A stretch of 64,000 bases of DNA, from assembly GCF_000264995.1 (NCBI RefSeq), contig NW_006767433.1, positions 454,953-518,952 of the forward strand, read 5' to 3'. The notes below the pieces were generated by a model, which was given only the letters and a program-made list of their open reading frames with translations, was not told the origin of the DNA and ran no database searches. Source of the DNA: Punctularia strigosozonata HHB-11173 SS5. Lineage: Eukaryota; Basidiomycota; Agaricomycetes; Corticiales; Punctulariaceae. The translations under genes were made by a program, and so were the position numbers. Positions 23,240-33,845 of the stretch are shown here, piece after piece. The first letter of the stretch is position 1. Every line of letters starts with the position of its first letter.

Positions 23240-26160
23240 CCCTCTAGAGCATGATCTTCTGTAAACCAAGTTGAAGATGGAGATGAGAAAAGGCGGGGAA
23301 GGGTAAGGCTTTTGTAAAGATGTCTGCAGTGTTATGTGCACTTGGCACATAGACAAATTTGACAATGCTGGCGGTGACCTTCTCACAGGTAAAGTGGTAC
23401 TGCATGTCAATATGCTTAGTCTTGCCATGGTTTGAAGGGTCCTTGGTAATTGTGTTTGAACCTTGGTTGTTGGCAGAGATGATGGTCGGCCCAACTTGAG
23501 GAAATCTGATACCCGCTAGCAGCTGGCAGATCCATACAGCCTCCTTCATCATGCTGCAGGAAGCGACGTATTCCGCTTCGCACGAAGACGTAGACACAGT
23601 AGGCTGTTTCTGCGACGACCATGGGATGGAGCCGGAGCCAAGAGGGAATGTATACCTGGACACGGAGCGGCACGTGTTGGGGCAGTTAGCGTGGTCAGAA
23701 TCAGTCATACCAGTCAACTGCAGCTCCTTCTTTGAGCCCAAGGTCGCGAGGTGCCTTGAGGTAGTGTAGAACATGCATCACTGACTGCCAGTGGACGAGA
23801 CCAGGGTTCGCAAGAAACTGACTAAGGCGTTGAACGGCATGAGCAATGTCAGGCTGGGTACCAATCACGAGGTACATCAACGTTCCGATGACTTTTTGGT
23901 AGGGGTAGTTAGCCATTACGGCCTTGTCCTCCGTGGTAACAGGACATTTGAGGCAAGAATGCTTAGTACCAGGAGGCAGAGGTGTGAGATTGGACAAGTA
24001 TGCCGCTGTTTGCATAGATATGGCCCAAAGACAGGGGGGTAGGTACGTGGCTGACATGCATGTGCATCCACGACCCATGATAGTCCGATGAGCACTTTTG
24101 CACATCCCGATGTGAGCAGATGAATATGGCACGGAGAACTGTTGGACAGTACTACTTGTGAGGATTAAACACATTGTGGTGCTGTCAAATTTGCGGCTGT
24201 TGTCAGAATGATAGATTCTGACGCGAGTAGATGTCACGTGGAAGATCTCGTCCTCCCACTTCTTCAGCGCAGGGGTGGTGTCCAATTTGCGCACAATCAG
24301 CAGGCTCCAGATGTAAACGGACGACTCATCAACTCTATCTAGTAAATAGAAATAGTCTCCAAGAGCACATATATGGAAAGGACCCTGAAGATCAATGTAC
24401 ACCACGTCCAGCATACCCGTCACTCTCACCCCCTCACAAACCTTTGGCATGGCAGTTTTGCTCTGCTTGCCAAGGATGCAATGGTCACATGAGGGTGGCA
24501 CTGCAAGCAAGGGGGATATGGGCATACCTTCGACAGTGTGGGTGCACATGGCATGTATCAAGGCGCGGTAGTTGGCATGCCCGAAGCAGCTGTGCCAGGT
24601 CGAAAGGGGTACTGCGGAAGTGGCGATGGGGCAGGTGTCACGTGCAGTGACAATGAATGGTGCTCCCAGGTCATCCAAATGGTAAAGACTATTGTTTTTG
24701 TGGGTTGCACTGGCAACGGGTTGGGTTTCCTGTTTCCAGTAGACGGTGGCGTAACCTGAATGTAATTTGATGCGGTAACCCTGATCGCAGAGACGACCGA
24801 CAGATAGAAGAGTGATTGTAGTCTCAGGGACCCACAGAGTGTTTTCCACCAACAATTGATGACCAATTGCAAGCGCAATACACATAGTTCCCACTCCCGA
24901 CGAGAGAACCTTTGAGCCGTTGAAGCCACCAATAGCAACATGGAGTGGGCGGAGAGACTCGAAGAGATGCTGACACTTCGTCAGGGAGATATTTGCCCCA
25001 GTATCAAGAGTGTACTCATGCGAGGCGTTGAGTTCCACCAAGCGTCTCTCTTCAGTGGACATTGCACTGGCCAGCCCTATGGCCGTACTATTAGCTGGAG
25101 ACAACAGCTCCCAGTTGACAGAGGTTGTGTGCACAGTGTTTGCGACACAACTGCACTTGCCAAAATTGACGTGGGACCACGAACTGGAGTCGATATCAAG
25201 TAAGCAGGGATCCTCAGGAGTCGTTGCAAAAGCGAGGTGAGCAGGCCAGCTGGTAATGGCAGCAGCGGCGGCAAACAAGGGGGAGTGCAACAAGGTACCG
25301 GTTTGCAAAGAGGGCAAGACCTCTGTGGAGGTATATAGCTTCCCATCCAGACCCTTCACAACAGCCATGTTAGCTCAGGAAGCCAGAGCAGAGCTCTTGG
25401 GGGACTTCATAGGTTCCCTGTTGCATGCAACCAGAACGGCACCTGGTTGGTCCTTCTTCATACAAGGGGAGGCATTGCAGACCTTACACCAGTAGCTCAA
25501 GAAAGTGTGGTTGTGGTGGTGACCATCTTTCTTGCCATTGCTCGCACCGGAGGCCTTGGACTGGTGAGAAGACGCGTGAACACAGACAGCATTGGCAACA
25601 GTGGAAGGCTTCTGGCGACCAAGGACCGAACACTCGATTTCTGAAGTCAGCACCTTGCAGCTAGCCAAGTCGTGCATGACGTTGGCAAAGATGTCAGGGA
25701 GATTCACAGACAGGGCATTGATACAAATGATGTTCACGATGTCCTCAATGGTCTTTGGTAGCCGGGCCTTGAAGAGGTGTCGGGTGTCCACATGAACAGA
25801 AGCAATAGTGCTGGATGCGGTCTGTTCGGGACCAGGAGTGAAAGCCATACCAAAGAGGTTCATCCAGATTTCAGCCTTCAGCTTGTCACCAACGGCCTGA
25901 TGGCGAAGATGGAGCACCTGCCAGGCGGCCAGCAAGGTGTCGTGGATATCAAAGATCTCACGGTCCTCCGGCGACACGTTTCTCCATAACAGAGATTTGA
26001 TGAGTCCATCATTGTGCCTGAATGCCTGATGGATAGTTGCCAGCGCAGGATCAGACAGCACTTCAGGGACTGTGAGGCACGGAGGGGGGTTGACATTGAC
26101 AAAATAGTCTTGCAGGAATATACAACCAAGTTTGTTCAGGAATTGCATCAAGAAAGCTAC
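23240..26160 (-). mobile_element. Ty1/Copia-type LTR retrotransposon fossil, broken
   Basis: Minus-strand parts in order: a Gag-like segment (about 26,151-25,375), an aspartic-protease-like LDTGANISLT region, a gag-pre-integrase zinc motif ending CDHCILGKQ, an integrase core (DVVYIDLQGPF), and the RNase H end with SSCEAEYVASCSMMKEA (about 23,600-23,500). The part order (integrase before RT/RNase H) marks it as Copia. It is broken, with several breaks, and shorter than an intact element. No paired LTR could be found, so it is probably fairly old. Confidence 0.82.
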
Positions 26161-26589
26161 TCAGTTATCTGCCGCAAGCGACAGTTGGCGGTCATCTGGA
26201 AGGTCATGAAATGTGCTTGAGTTTGAGATGCAGGGAATGTCTGTGTAGGAGGATGTTGCAGATGCCGTTGTCGCTGTGGTCGGCATGGCGGATGAGGTAT
26301 CCATTAAAACGATTGTGGGTATGGGAACGGGAGAGACCAATCACAAAGCTAGCAAGGGATCTGGAGTGATAGGACACAGGGTTAGTGCCGGTTAGAACCC
26401 CAGTCACTGCACGAAGTTCTCGACTTGACACCGACTATGTATATTAGTGAAGGACTCTACCAACTTCTCTTGGTTGGATTCACTTACCGATACATGGACC
26501 CAGAGGTAAGTACGGACAGCACTTGACTACTCTGGAGACTCAAAGCACCCTTCAAGGGAGATGCTGCTCATTGTGACAAGTCTGAAAGT

Positions 26590-27849
26590 GCCATGAACTA
26601 CCTACACAATGGCGGGATTGACCCGTACCCAGACCTTCTGGGATACTCCCAATAGGATGGATTTGCCATGTCCATTGGGCAGCTGCTGTTGACACCAGAC
26701 CATGTCAAGCTCCCAATCTGTGCCTGCTCACCTCTAGGACTTCCCCAATCTGTCCATGACCTTGCAACCCATGCTCCCAACATCTTTCGCCCACTCTCTG
26801 CGCCTCCAACACTGCCCTCTGAAGCCAACCCTTACCGACACTCACTCTCAAACATACATCCTTGAGCTGGTCCTAATGGATGATGTTCGACTCTGCTGAC
26901 AAATTCTCCATAGTAGCCGCCAGCTGCTGCCTGGGGAACTAATTAATAGGTACAGTGTCGACAAGTTGACACCTCGCTTGTTCTTTGATGAACAGGATTA
27001 CATCAATATTGTCGACACAGTCCGGGAACTGACCCAGGAACTGGCAGATAATGAGGTACTCACCTACCCTTGTCTCGGTATCAACTGAAGACTGAGAGCT
27101 TCGCGATCGGCACTCGACTTTGACGACAACACAACCAGACCTCCCTATGGACCTTCCAGAATGTGCACAGGCCTTAACGTGTTCCCCAGCCTTCCTGGAC
27201 TGTACTACCCATCTGGAGGGTATGTAGTATCTCTCTCAGAACCGTTGGACAGTCACCTGCACATCAAAGTCCTAATCCATGTCGCTTCACTGCCCAATTA
27301 TCCCAGGATCGTTCACGACCTCTCAAATCAAATACCCCAAACCTACCGACTGCTGTCTGCGCTTGTGACCCCTGAACCACCAACAAATAATTATCGGGCT
27401 TTGCTCATGTACAAAATTGAGCTTGTTGGCCAGGATGACCCCATCCTAAAAGGCTGCTTGCTGAAGGCTGCGTATGATCAGGTTCTCACCAGCACCTCAC
27501 TTCACCACGCAAACACCCCCACCACAAAGCTATATTTCAGCCATAAAATATTCCTGCTGATCATGCAGACCGCTCAGCTTGACATGGACGCCCACGCTTG
27601 CGAGGAAGCTGGTGGCACGTCCCACCAGTTCTTCATGGACCTCCCCAGCACGTACTACCCCACTGATGGGTTTGCCATATCCAAAGGACAGCCACTGGAC
27701 AGCAACATGCAACTCAAGCTTCCCATCTGTGCCACATCGCTGCCAGGCTTCTTGCACTCCATCCACAACTTGTACAAGGAGGCTCCGTACATGTATCGCC
27801 CACTCTCAGCTCCCACAACATCCAACCCGCCTATCCTGGAGTACCCTAA
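26590..27849 (+). pseudogene. Decayed gene of a tandemly repeated unknown module
   Basis: Three homologous translated segments follow each other: about 26,640-26,850 (SIGQLLLTPDHVKLPICACS...RPLSAPPTLP), 27,190-27,400 (GLYYPSGGYVVSLSEPLDSH...YRLLSALVTPEPP) and 27,650-27,845 (TYYPTDGFAISKGQPLDSN...YRPLSAPTTSNPP). Between them a second shared segment occurs twice (LELVLMDD...RLFFDEQDYINIVDTV; IELVGQDD...KLYFSHKIFLLIMQTA), so the unit is about 150 residues. Candidate introns (for example 27,057-27,091) suggest a host-type gene. Stops occur in the first unit, and a MITE sits in the last, so the locus is probably dead. I do not recognise the module. Confidence 0.55.
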
Positions 27850-28228
27850 GGCCCCGATCGGGACACCGGGTTGGGTTAGGTTGGGTTGGGTTCGGTTGAG
27901 TTGAGGCCCGGGCTGGGTGACCCGTGTTACATGTAATGTATTTGTCACCATTTGTCACCATTTGTCACATTAACCTTCGCCACAAATACAATGTAAACAG
28001 TGCCCAGGTAGACATAATAGACCACTGAGCCTTAGGAGCCATGAGAGGGAGCAGGAGAAAGAAGAGGATACAGTCCATTAATCCATGAATATCTATTGTA
28101 ACTTGACTGCTGCTCAACGGCGTGACTCCGAGTTCCTCAGCCTTGCCGGCGTGATTCCCGCATCCACGCCACCTCGACTCCCACACTTTTTGGCGGGGAC
28201 AACCCAACCTGGTGTCCCGATTGGGGCC
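27850..28228. mobile_element. 379-bp PIF/Harbinger-like MITE, TAA duplication
   Basis: The two ends are 28-bp inverted repeats starting GGCCCC(G/A)ATCGGGACACC (27850-27877 and 28201-28228), identical at 26 of 28 positions. They are flanked by TAA on both sides (27847-27849 and 28229-28231). A 3-bp TWA duplication with GGC-type ends fits PIF/Harbinger non-autonomous elements. The GGTTGGGTTAGG stretch is part of the end repeat, not a telomere. It contains a triple CATTTGTCAC repeat (about 27,938-27,968) and no ORF. Confidence 0.72.
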
Positions 28229-28321
28229 TAAGTCTTGTACTTATGTGATCGAGCTCATCTTGAACGTCGACCCATGACTTGGCGGCGCCAAAATGAAGGC
28301 AAGTCATTTCCCCCTTCCCAG

Positions 28322-28420
28322 CTCAGGAAAAATCTACATTGCTATGGCAGGCTATATATACTGTAGAGTACTATCATAGTATTACCATAGTACTCTGTAG
28401 CTTCCATCATCTGAGAAAAT
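28322..28420 (+). repeat. Dispersed AT-rich repeat, copy 1
   Basis: Begins CTCAGGAAAAATCTACATTG and continues CTATGGCAGGCTATATATA, with an internal palindromic run of CATAGTACTACC type. The same sequence occurs at 50,124-50,233 (+) and 57,076-57,182 (-). Likely a MITE family; the ends could not be fixed. Confidence 0.65.
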
Positions 28421-28428
28421 CTAGATCA

Positions 28429-28456
28429 CTATATGGCACTACATAGTGCCATATAG
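28429..28456. repeat. Perfect short hairpin
   Basis: CTATATGGCACTA and its reverse complement TAGTGCCATATAG sit back to back with two bases between them; part of the AT-rich repeat zone just before the giant transposon. Confidence 0.6.
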
Positions 28457-28569
28457 CCTCCATAGGTCTATAGCAATGTCCTTTGCTACCCGTGCTAGAA
28501 ATCTGCCAGCCAATGCTATCATAGTGCCATAGGTGCTATAGAGGGTTCTGTCATGGCTACAGTAGCTAT

Positions 28570-29011
28570 CACGGCGGTTGGATCAGAGTTCCGACATGTG
28601 TTGAATTTATAACCACGCGTGAACCAGATTTTGAAAATTGGTTGCTCAATCACGAAAGAAGGAAACAAATATCTGTATTTTATAATCTCGTGTATTCAGC
28701 ACGCCTTTCAGCATTTCCAGAATTAATGAATAGGGAATTTAAAATGAACACCATGCGCGTATCTACAGCTACATTACAAGAACAATTGGGCATATATGAT
28801 ACATCAGATCTTCAAGAATGCGAGTGGTGAACGTGCAGATTAGAATTTTGAGTGCGCGATTTTCAACGGACGAGGCGAGAATTTTGAATTCGATACCGAT
28901 GCATATTGAAAGGTCCAGTCAGCGACCCGTGAGCACCCGCTCAGTACCCCATGAGCGGGTCTTCAGCCCCCGTCGTCGAGATCCGCCGGCCGACGTCGCT
29001 TGCCACATATG
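28570..29011 (+). repeat. Left terminal inverted repeat of the giant transposon
   Basis: Matches the reverse complement of 47434-47875 along its full length, with scattered substitutions and a few small indels. The outer end reads CACGGCGGTTGGATCAGAG. Conserved inner blocks include GTGTTGAATTTATAACC, GGGTACTGAGCGGGTGCTC in the complement, and CGTCGTCGAGATCCGCCGG near the inner edge. 442 bp is long for the superfamily. Confidence 0.88.
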
Positions 29012-29110
29012 CGAAGATTTGAAGGGCGATGAGCGCTGCTCGTCTCAATCGGGTGATTAGCTAGAGCAGTGGCATATGTTAGTCAATGTCATAAGGAAGA
29101 AGATAACGAC

Positions 29111-32100
29111 TTACAACAACGAACTGACACGGTCGAGGGCGATTGCCACATGTTTCTTGGCCCCATCCATGAGGTGCTGGACCCGCCGATCGAGCTTGAG
29201 CTGCTTCGCCTTCCAGGTAGTCCTCAACGATGGCTGACATGTCTGGGGTGAGCTATATCGCTCAAGCTGATGCTGGAAGAAGTTCTCCGCGTTTTCGGAC
29301 CACCAGCCTCGATCAACGACCAAATTGCGCCACATATTGGGGTGGGGCCACCACGAAAGACCAGTACTAGTTTGACTGATGATCAGCTCGATCTCCGCGG
29401 TCCGTAGTCGATCATCGCACAACTCCACATTGCGGTCGGCTAGGGTGAGCATGATCCTATGGCCATCTCTGTCAGCGTTGGCCGATGGTCCATCCAAGGC
29501 CACGCTGTAGTCGAGCAAGTGATGAACTATCCTCCACAAGATGCCGCCACTCAGCATGGCTGCGTGAAGGACCGAGGGATGGTCCCAGAGATACGCATCG
29601 CGAACCTCGGTATAGGTGTCGTAGTCGTCAGGGGTATACAAATGATCCACAGCACGAGGGAACGTAGGCACTTGAGGGGCGAACACAATGCTGTTGTCAT
29701 GAACATGTCGTTGAATTTCATACGAACCAAATGTGATTCCCCTCTCGAGCAACCAAATAGTAGCCTCATCGACGACAGTAAGGCTCGGATTGGTGATGAT
29801 CTCGATGACGAACATCGGGTCGCTGAGTCGGAGAAATGGACCTCTTGGTTGGCTTTTGGCGTATGGCGTATAAACACCATCCCTCAGGGCCGGAACCGAA
29901 GCGGACATGTTTACAAGTCCAAAGGCGAGTCAGGCGACTCGCCAGTCATCCTACTGAGTCCCTGCGGTATAACCACGCCTTCGGCGGAGGGTACTTAGGA
30001 CCATTCAACGGGGCCTTGATGTGATGCGCTTGTACGATTGACCGCACGAACCCAACAGCTTCTGACGCTGTCTGCGATGGCAGCCCTGCCACAGAATGAA
30101 GATCGCCTTGCCCAAGAGGGAAGAAATATCCAAGGACTTTATAAACCTCTGAGAGGTCCTTGACGTCGAGCGTAGAGTCGATGTCGATGTCGATGGGGCC
30201 GGGGTTGACTTCCAAACGGAAATGATCTCTCAGAAGGTCGACAGGTGATTGAGTCGGAAGCCCCAGGTCATTAGGATACCTGTTGATGGCACGCATACGA
30301 GGAACAGGGATTGGGGCGGGCGCAGAGACCGCACCAACTCCATCCACGTTCATCGAAACCACATTCAATGACGTAGCAACCTGATCACTTGTAAGTGTGG
30401 GGGCGGGCGTCGAGGCAGGCGCGGGGACGGTGGCGGGCGTCGGGGCAGGCACGGGGACGGTAGCGGGCGTCGGGGCAGGCACGGGGACGGTAGTGGGCGT
30501 CGGGGCAACGGTGTGCTCCGATGCGGCCTTGGCGTCTACGTGCATCGACACCACAGTCGATGATGCAGCGATCTGACGGCTTGTAGGTGCGGGGGCAGGC
30601 GTTGGGGCAGGCACGGGGACGGGGGCGGGGACGGGGGCAACGGTATGCTCCGATGCGGCCTTCATGTCTATATCCATCAAAACTGCGCTCGACGACGTGT
30701 CGCGTGTGCCTGAAAGGGAGTCAAGTTCGTCCACATCCATGTCTGAAGGTAATGATATTGTAGCCGTGGACCAGGAGCCTGGAGCGATCAAAGATAATGC
30801 TGCAGAGGCAGACGAAAGATTGGACCACGTCGAGGACGAAGGCACATCTGACGACGTCACGGAAAGCCACAGAGATATTGACGTGGCGGAGGGTAATGTA
30901 GACTGTGTTGACGACGTTATCGAGGGGGACGCTGACGGCGGCGACGGACCTGGAAGAGCTGGCACCGCGGAAAGCTGCAAGGTAGGCACAAGCTCCGGTG
31001 ACGATCGATATGGGGGCAATGGTGGGTCGAAGTCGCAATCACGATATAAAGCAGATGTGAAGTCATCATCATCGCCAGGAAGGGAGACGGCATCCTCGTA
31101 TTCATTGTCGGAGTCGGCATATGGGTCACGACCAGGCCGAGAGCGCTCGACATAAGGGTCAACGAACAGTTCGCTGAGATCCCGTTCATCCAAAACGGAG
31201 TCATATTTGCATTTCCGAGGGGCATAATCTTCCCATAATTGTTCACGCCTCTCATTCGTGACCCTTCTCCTCGCAAACGCACCCGTTTCCGGATCCTCCT
31301 CCCAAACATAGAAAACAGCACTGCCGTGTGGCGACGGCTGAGGAAATGTGCTCGCATATCTCTCCCTGCTCAGCCGCGACTGTTTCAGTGCTGCAACTTC
31401 CAGATGTTCGATGTAAAATTTGTGATAATCACGGCGACGGGTATGGAATGCAATAAAACTTTCTCCTTTGCGCCAGGGTGGGATGCGAGGAACAACCTGG
31501 CCAGCTTTGTAGTTCTTCTTTTCGTAATTGGCGGCCGTGTCTAGAGGCTTCACGTTCCCAGAAATATGGGGAGGGACGACGACGGGTTGTATGCCAAATC
31601 CTGTAGCGGACGGGACCATCAGAACTGAGGGTGACGCAGGTTGGGATTGAACAGGTTGTGACGGCGACGGAGCAGATGCAAGCCAATCCGTGTTGTCGAT
31701 GGGCCATCCCGAGGGACTAACCCATCTGGAGGGTTCATCCATGCAGTGCCCCATCCACTAGATGATGTTCTGGATGCCCCCGAGGGAGCATTGTGAGAGG
31801 AAATCTGCGATGATACCGGCGACGTCAGATAGCCATCGCTCCCGTACGCAGGCGTGCCCTTGAGATTGCGGGCAGGGGGTGCGGGGCGCCAACTGGAGGG
31901 AGTAGAGCGCCAAGAAAGCTGATGGTTGCCGATATCAAATGCGTCCCATACTTGTTGCTCTGTTGGACGGAGAGCAGGGTTCATCCCAGACGGTAACGAC
32001 ATGACGTTGTCGGGCGTACCCCAGTGGATGTATATGGGGACGTTAGAGTTGACGAAGAAATCGAGATGCTCGCGTAACTCCCAATTGGGACGCATGAGAA

Positions 32101-32791
32101 ATCCCACTCGTGATGATTTGAAGTGATTCTCGATGATCCACGATTGGCTCAGTCGATCGATGAAGGCTGCACATGTGCCACCACTCATAAGTACACCCCG
32201 CCAGGCCTCATTAGACTTGTTGAGGTTATTGACCAACACCGCTAGATATGCCAGCTTCGTAGCGTGTTGTAAAAGCGACAACCTTGCACACCAAGCGGCA
32301 TCGCACGCACGCGCGTCGTCGACAAAAAGATGGTAATTGAACGAATTTGGTTCAGCGAGCGAAGGGATGCGTTTGGCAAGCGTGGATTCGGCGCAGTCCG
32401 GGATGTTCCTGAGGTACAATTCCAGGGTGAAAATTGCGGGGAGGAGAGCTTCTTCCAGACACTGCCAATCCCCAGCTGCCGCCGGGCGATACTGCCCTCG
32501 ATACTCCTCCAACTTGACAGCGGAGCGAGGGACGAAACTGAGGGAAGCCAGGAAAGACCCAGGGAAGTGACAAACGGTGGGGAAGAAGGCGGCAAACAAG
32601 CAATCATTGCGAACCCATCCACGCTCGTGCATGGTCTTCAGACGCGTACTCAATGGGGTGTATTTGTCGGATGGTATGTCTTCAGCTGGGGCATGGTTAC
32701 AAGTGGGGGAAGCAAATAACTGCCCATGGCGGATGAATACGTAAAGCATGCTAAACAAACCGTGCGTCAGTGTCGGTATGTCTGACAACAA
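29111..32791 (-). CDS. Transposon cargo gene A, large hypothetical protein
   Basis: Three long minus-strand segments in a row: 32791 to about 31740, 31754-29946 and 29908-29111, together about 1,200 residues. The first contains TRLKTMHERGWVRNDCLFAA and LSQSWIIENHFKSSRVGFLM; the second a folded start (YEKKNYKAGQVVPRIPPWRK), a long Ser/Thr/Pro region with Val-Pro-Ala-Pro-Thr repeats, and DLSEVYKVLGYFFPLGQGDL; the third RLSDPMFVIEIITNPSLTVV. Near 31,740 the frame changes without a clear intron, so either a frameshift or a sequence error lies there. The join at about 29,930 may be an intron. I do not recognise any domain. It is the outermost left gene and points at the left end, mirroring the transposase on the right. 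Confidence 0.6.
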
Positions 32792-33249
32792 AGCAGCGGA
32801 CTAACGTCGGTTACCAACTGGAGGGGAACCTGCAAGGGTAGAGAAATTGGAACCGACGCGAGGCGATGCTGCAATCAGAGTGTCAGCCAATATATGGTGC
32901 CAGATGGAACTTCAACGCACCGAATAAGAACTCGACGAAGACGTGTGAGACACCCAGGACGACGCGAGGACGTAAGAAGACCACTCCTCTCAGACGACGC
33001 GACGAATATGGGCGATGGGGAAACGAGATACGATGGCGCGTAGGAGACCAGTCCCCTACGAACTTCGGATAGGAGACCACTCCCCTACCGACGTAACTAG
33101 GGACGACCGGAAAACAAGAGCAGACCAGGGTAACGACGACGAGGAGGTAACGAAAGCAGGCGAGGTAACAAAGTGCGGAAGATAAGACGGAGTCCGAGTG
33201 AATTTGAAGACTGTTTTGGGGAGTCATGCGCACGGACCACGCGCACGGA

Positions 33250-33545
33250 CCATGCGCAACCAGTCATGCGCGGCCGGTGCTCGGAGTCACTGAGTACTGC
33301 TCACCTTTGCCTTCCTCGCCATCATGTCCTTCGGGCTCGCGATGTGGTTCGCGAGTGCCGCTTCATCATGATCGTCTCGTTTGTCGTCGCCAGGACCATG
33401 CACAACCAGTCATGCGCCGCCGCCGTTGGTGCTTGGAGTCACTGAGTAATCTCATTACCGCTCACCTTTGCCTTCCTCGCCATCATGTCCTTTGGGCTCG
33501 CGATGTGGTTCGCGAGTGCCGCTTCATCGTGATCGTCTCGTTCGT
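33250..33545. repeat. Tandem duplication (two ~155-170 bp units)
   Basis: Two units begin with CATGCGCAACCAGTCATGCG and CATGCACAACCAGTCATGCG and share CACCTTTGCCTTCCTCGCC and the hairpin motif listed separately. They lie between cargo genes A and B. Confidence 0.75.
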
Positions 33546-33773
33546 TGTCACCAATATCGTCACCGACTTCTTTGTCGTTGGCCACATCGTCGCCACGGAT
33601 CTCGTCGCCACGCCTTCAAAGAAACCCCGTCGCCATTGCCACCGCTTGTGACGTGGTTCGTGAGATGGATGTGCATGCTCACCGTGGTGGATCCGTCGTT
33701 GCCACCCCTTTCAAGAACTCTCCCCGTCGCTGTTGTTGCCGCCATTGCCGCCACTCGTGACATGGTTTGCGAG
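33335..33773 (-). promoter_or_regulatory. Left cluster of hairpin repeats (4 copies) upstream of gene A
   Basis: Copies at 33335-33356, 33496-33517, 33644-33665 and 33752-33773. On the minus strand they read CTCGCGAACCACATCGCGAG, an 8-bp inverted repeat around ACCAC. The two left copies are intact hairpins, the others diverged. They lie upstream of gene A in the same relative orientation as the right cluster upstream of the transposase. Confidence 0.6.
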
Positions 33774-33845
33774 ACCTATGTGCGTGCTCACGGTGGAGGA
33801 TCCGTTGGGGCAGAATTACGCTTATCCCTATTGTAAGTACAAATA

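Noticed and set aside
27868-27905. Telomere-like GGGTT/TTAGG run
   Set aside because: Irregular, very short, and its first part is the inverted end of a MITE.
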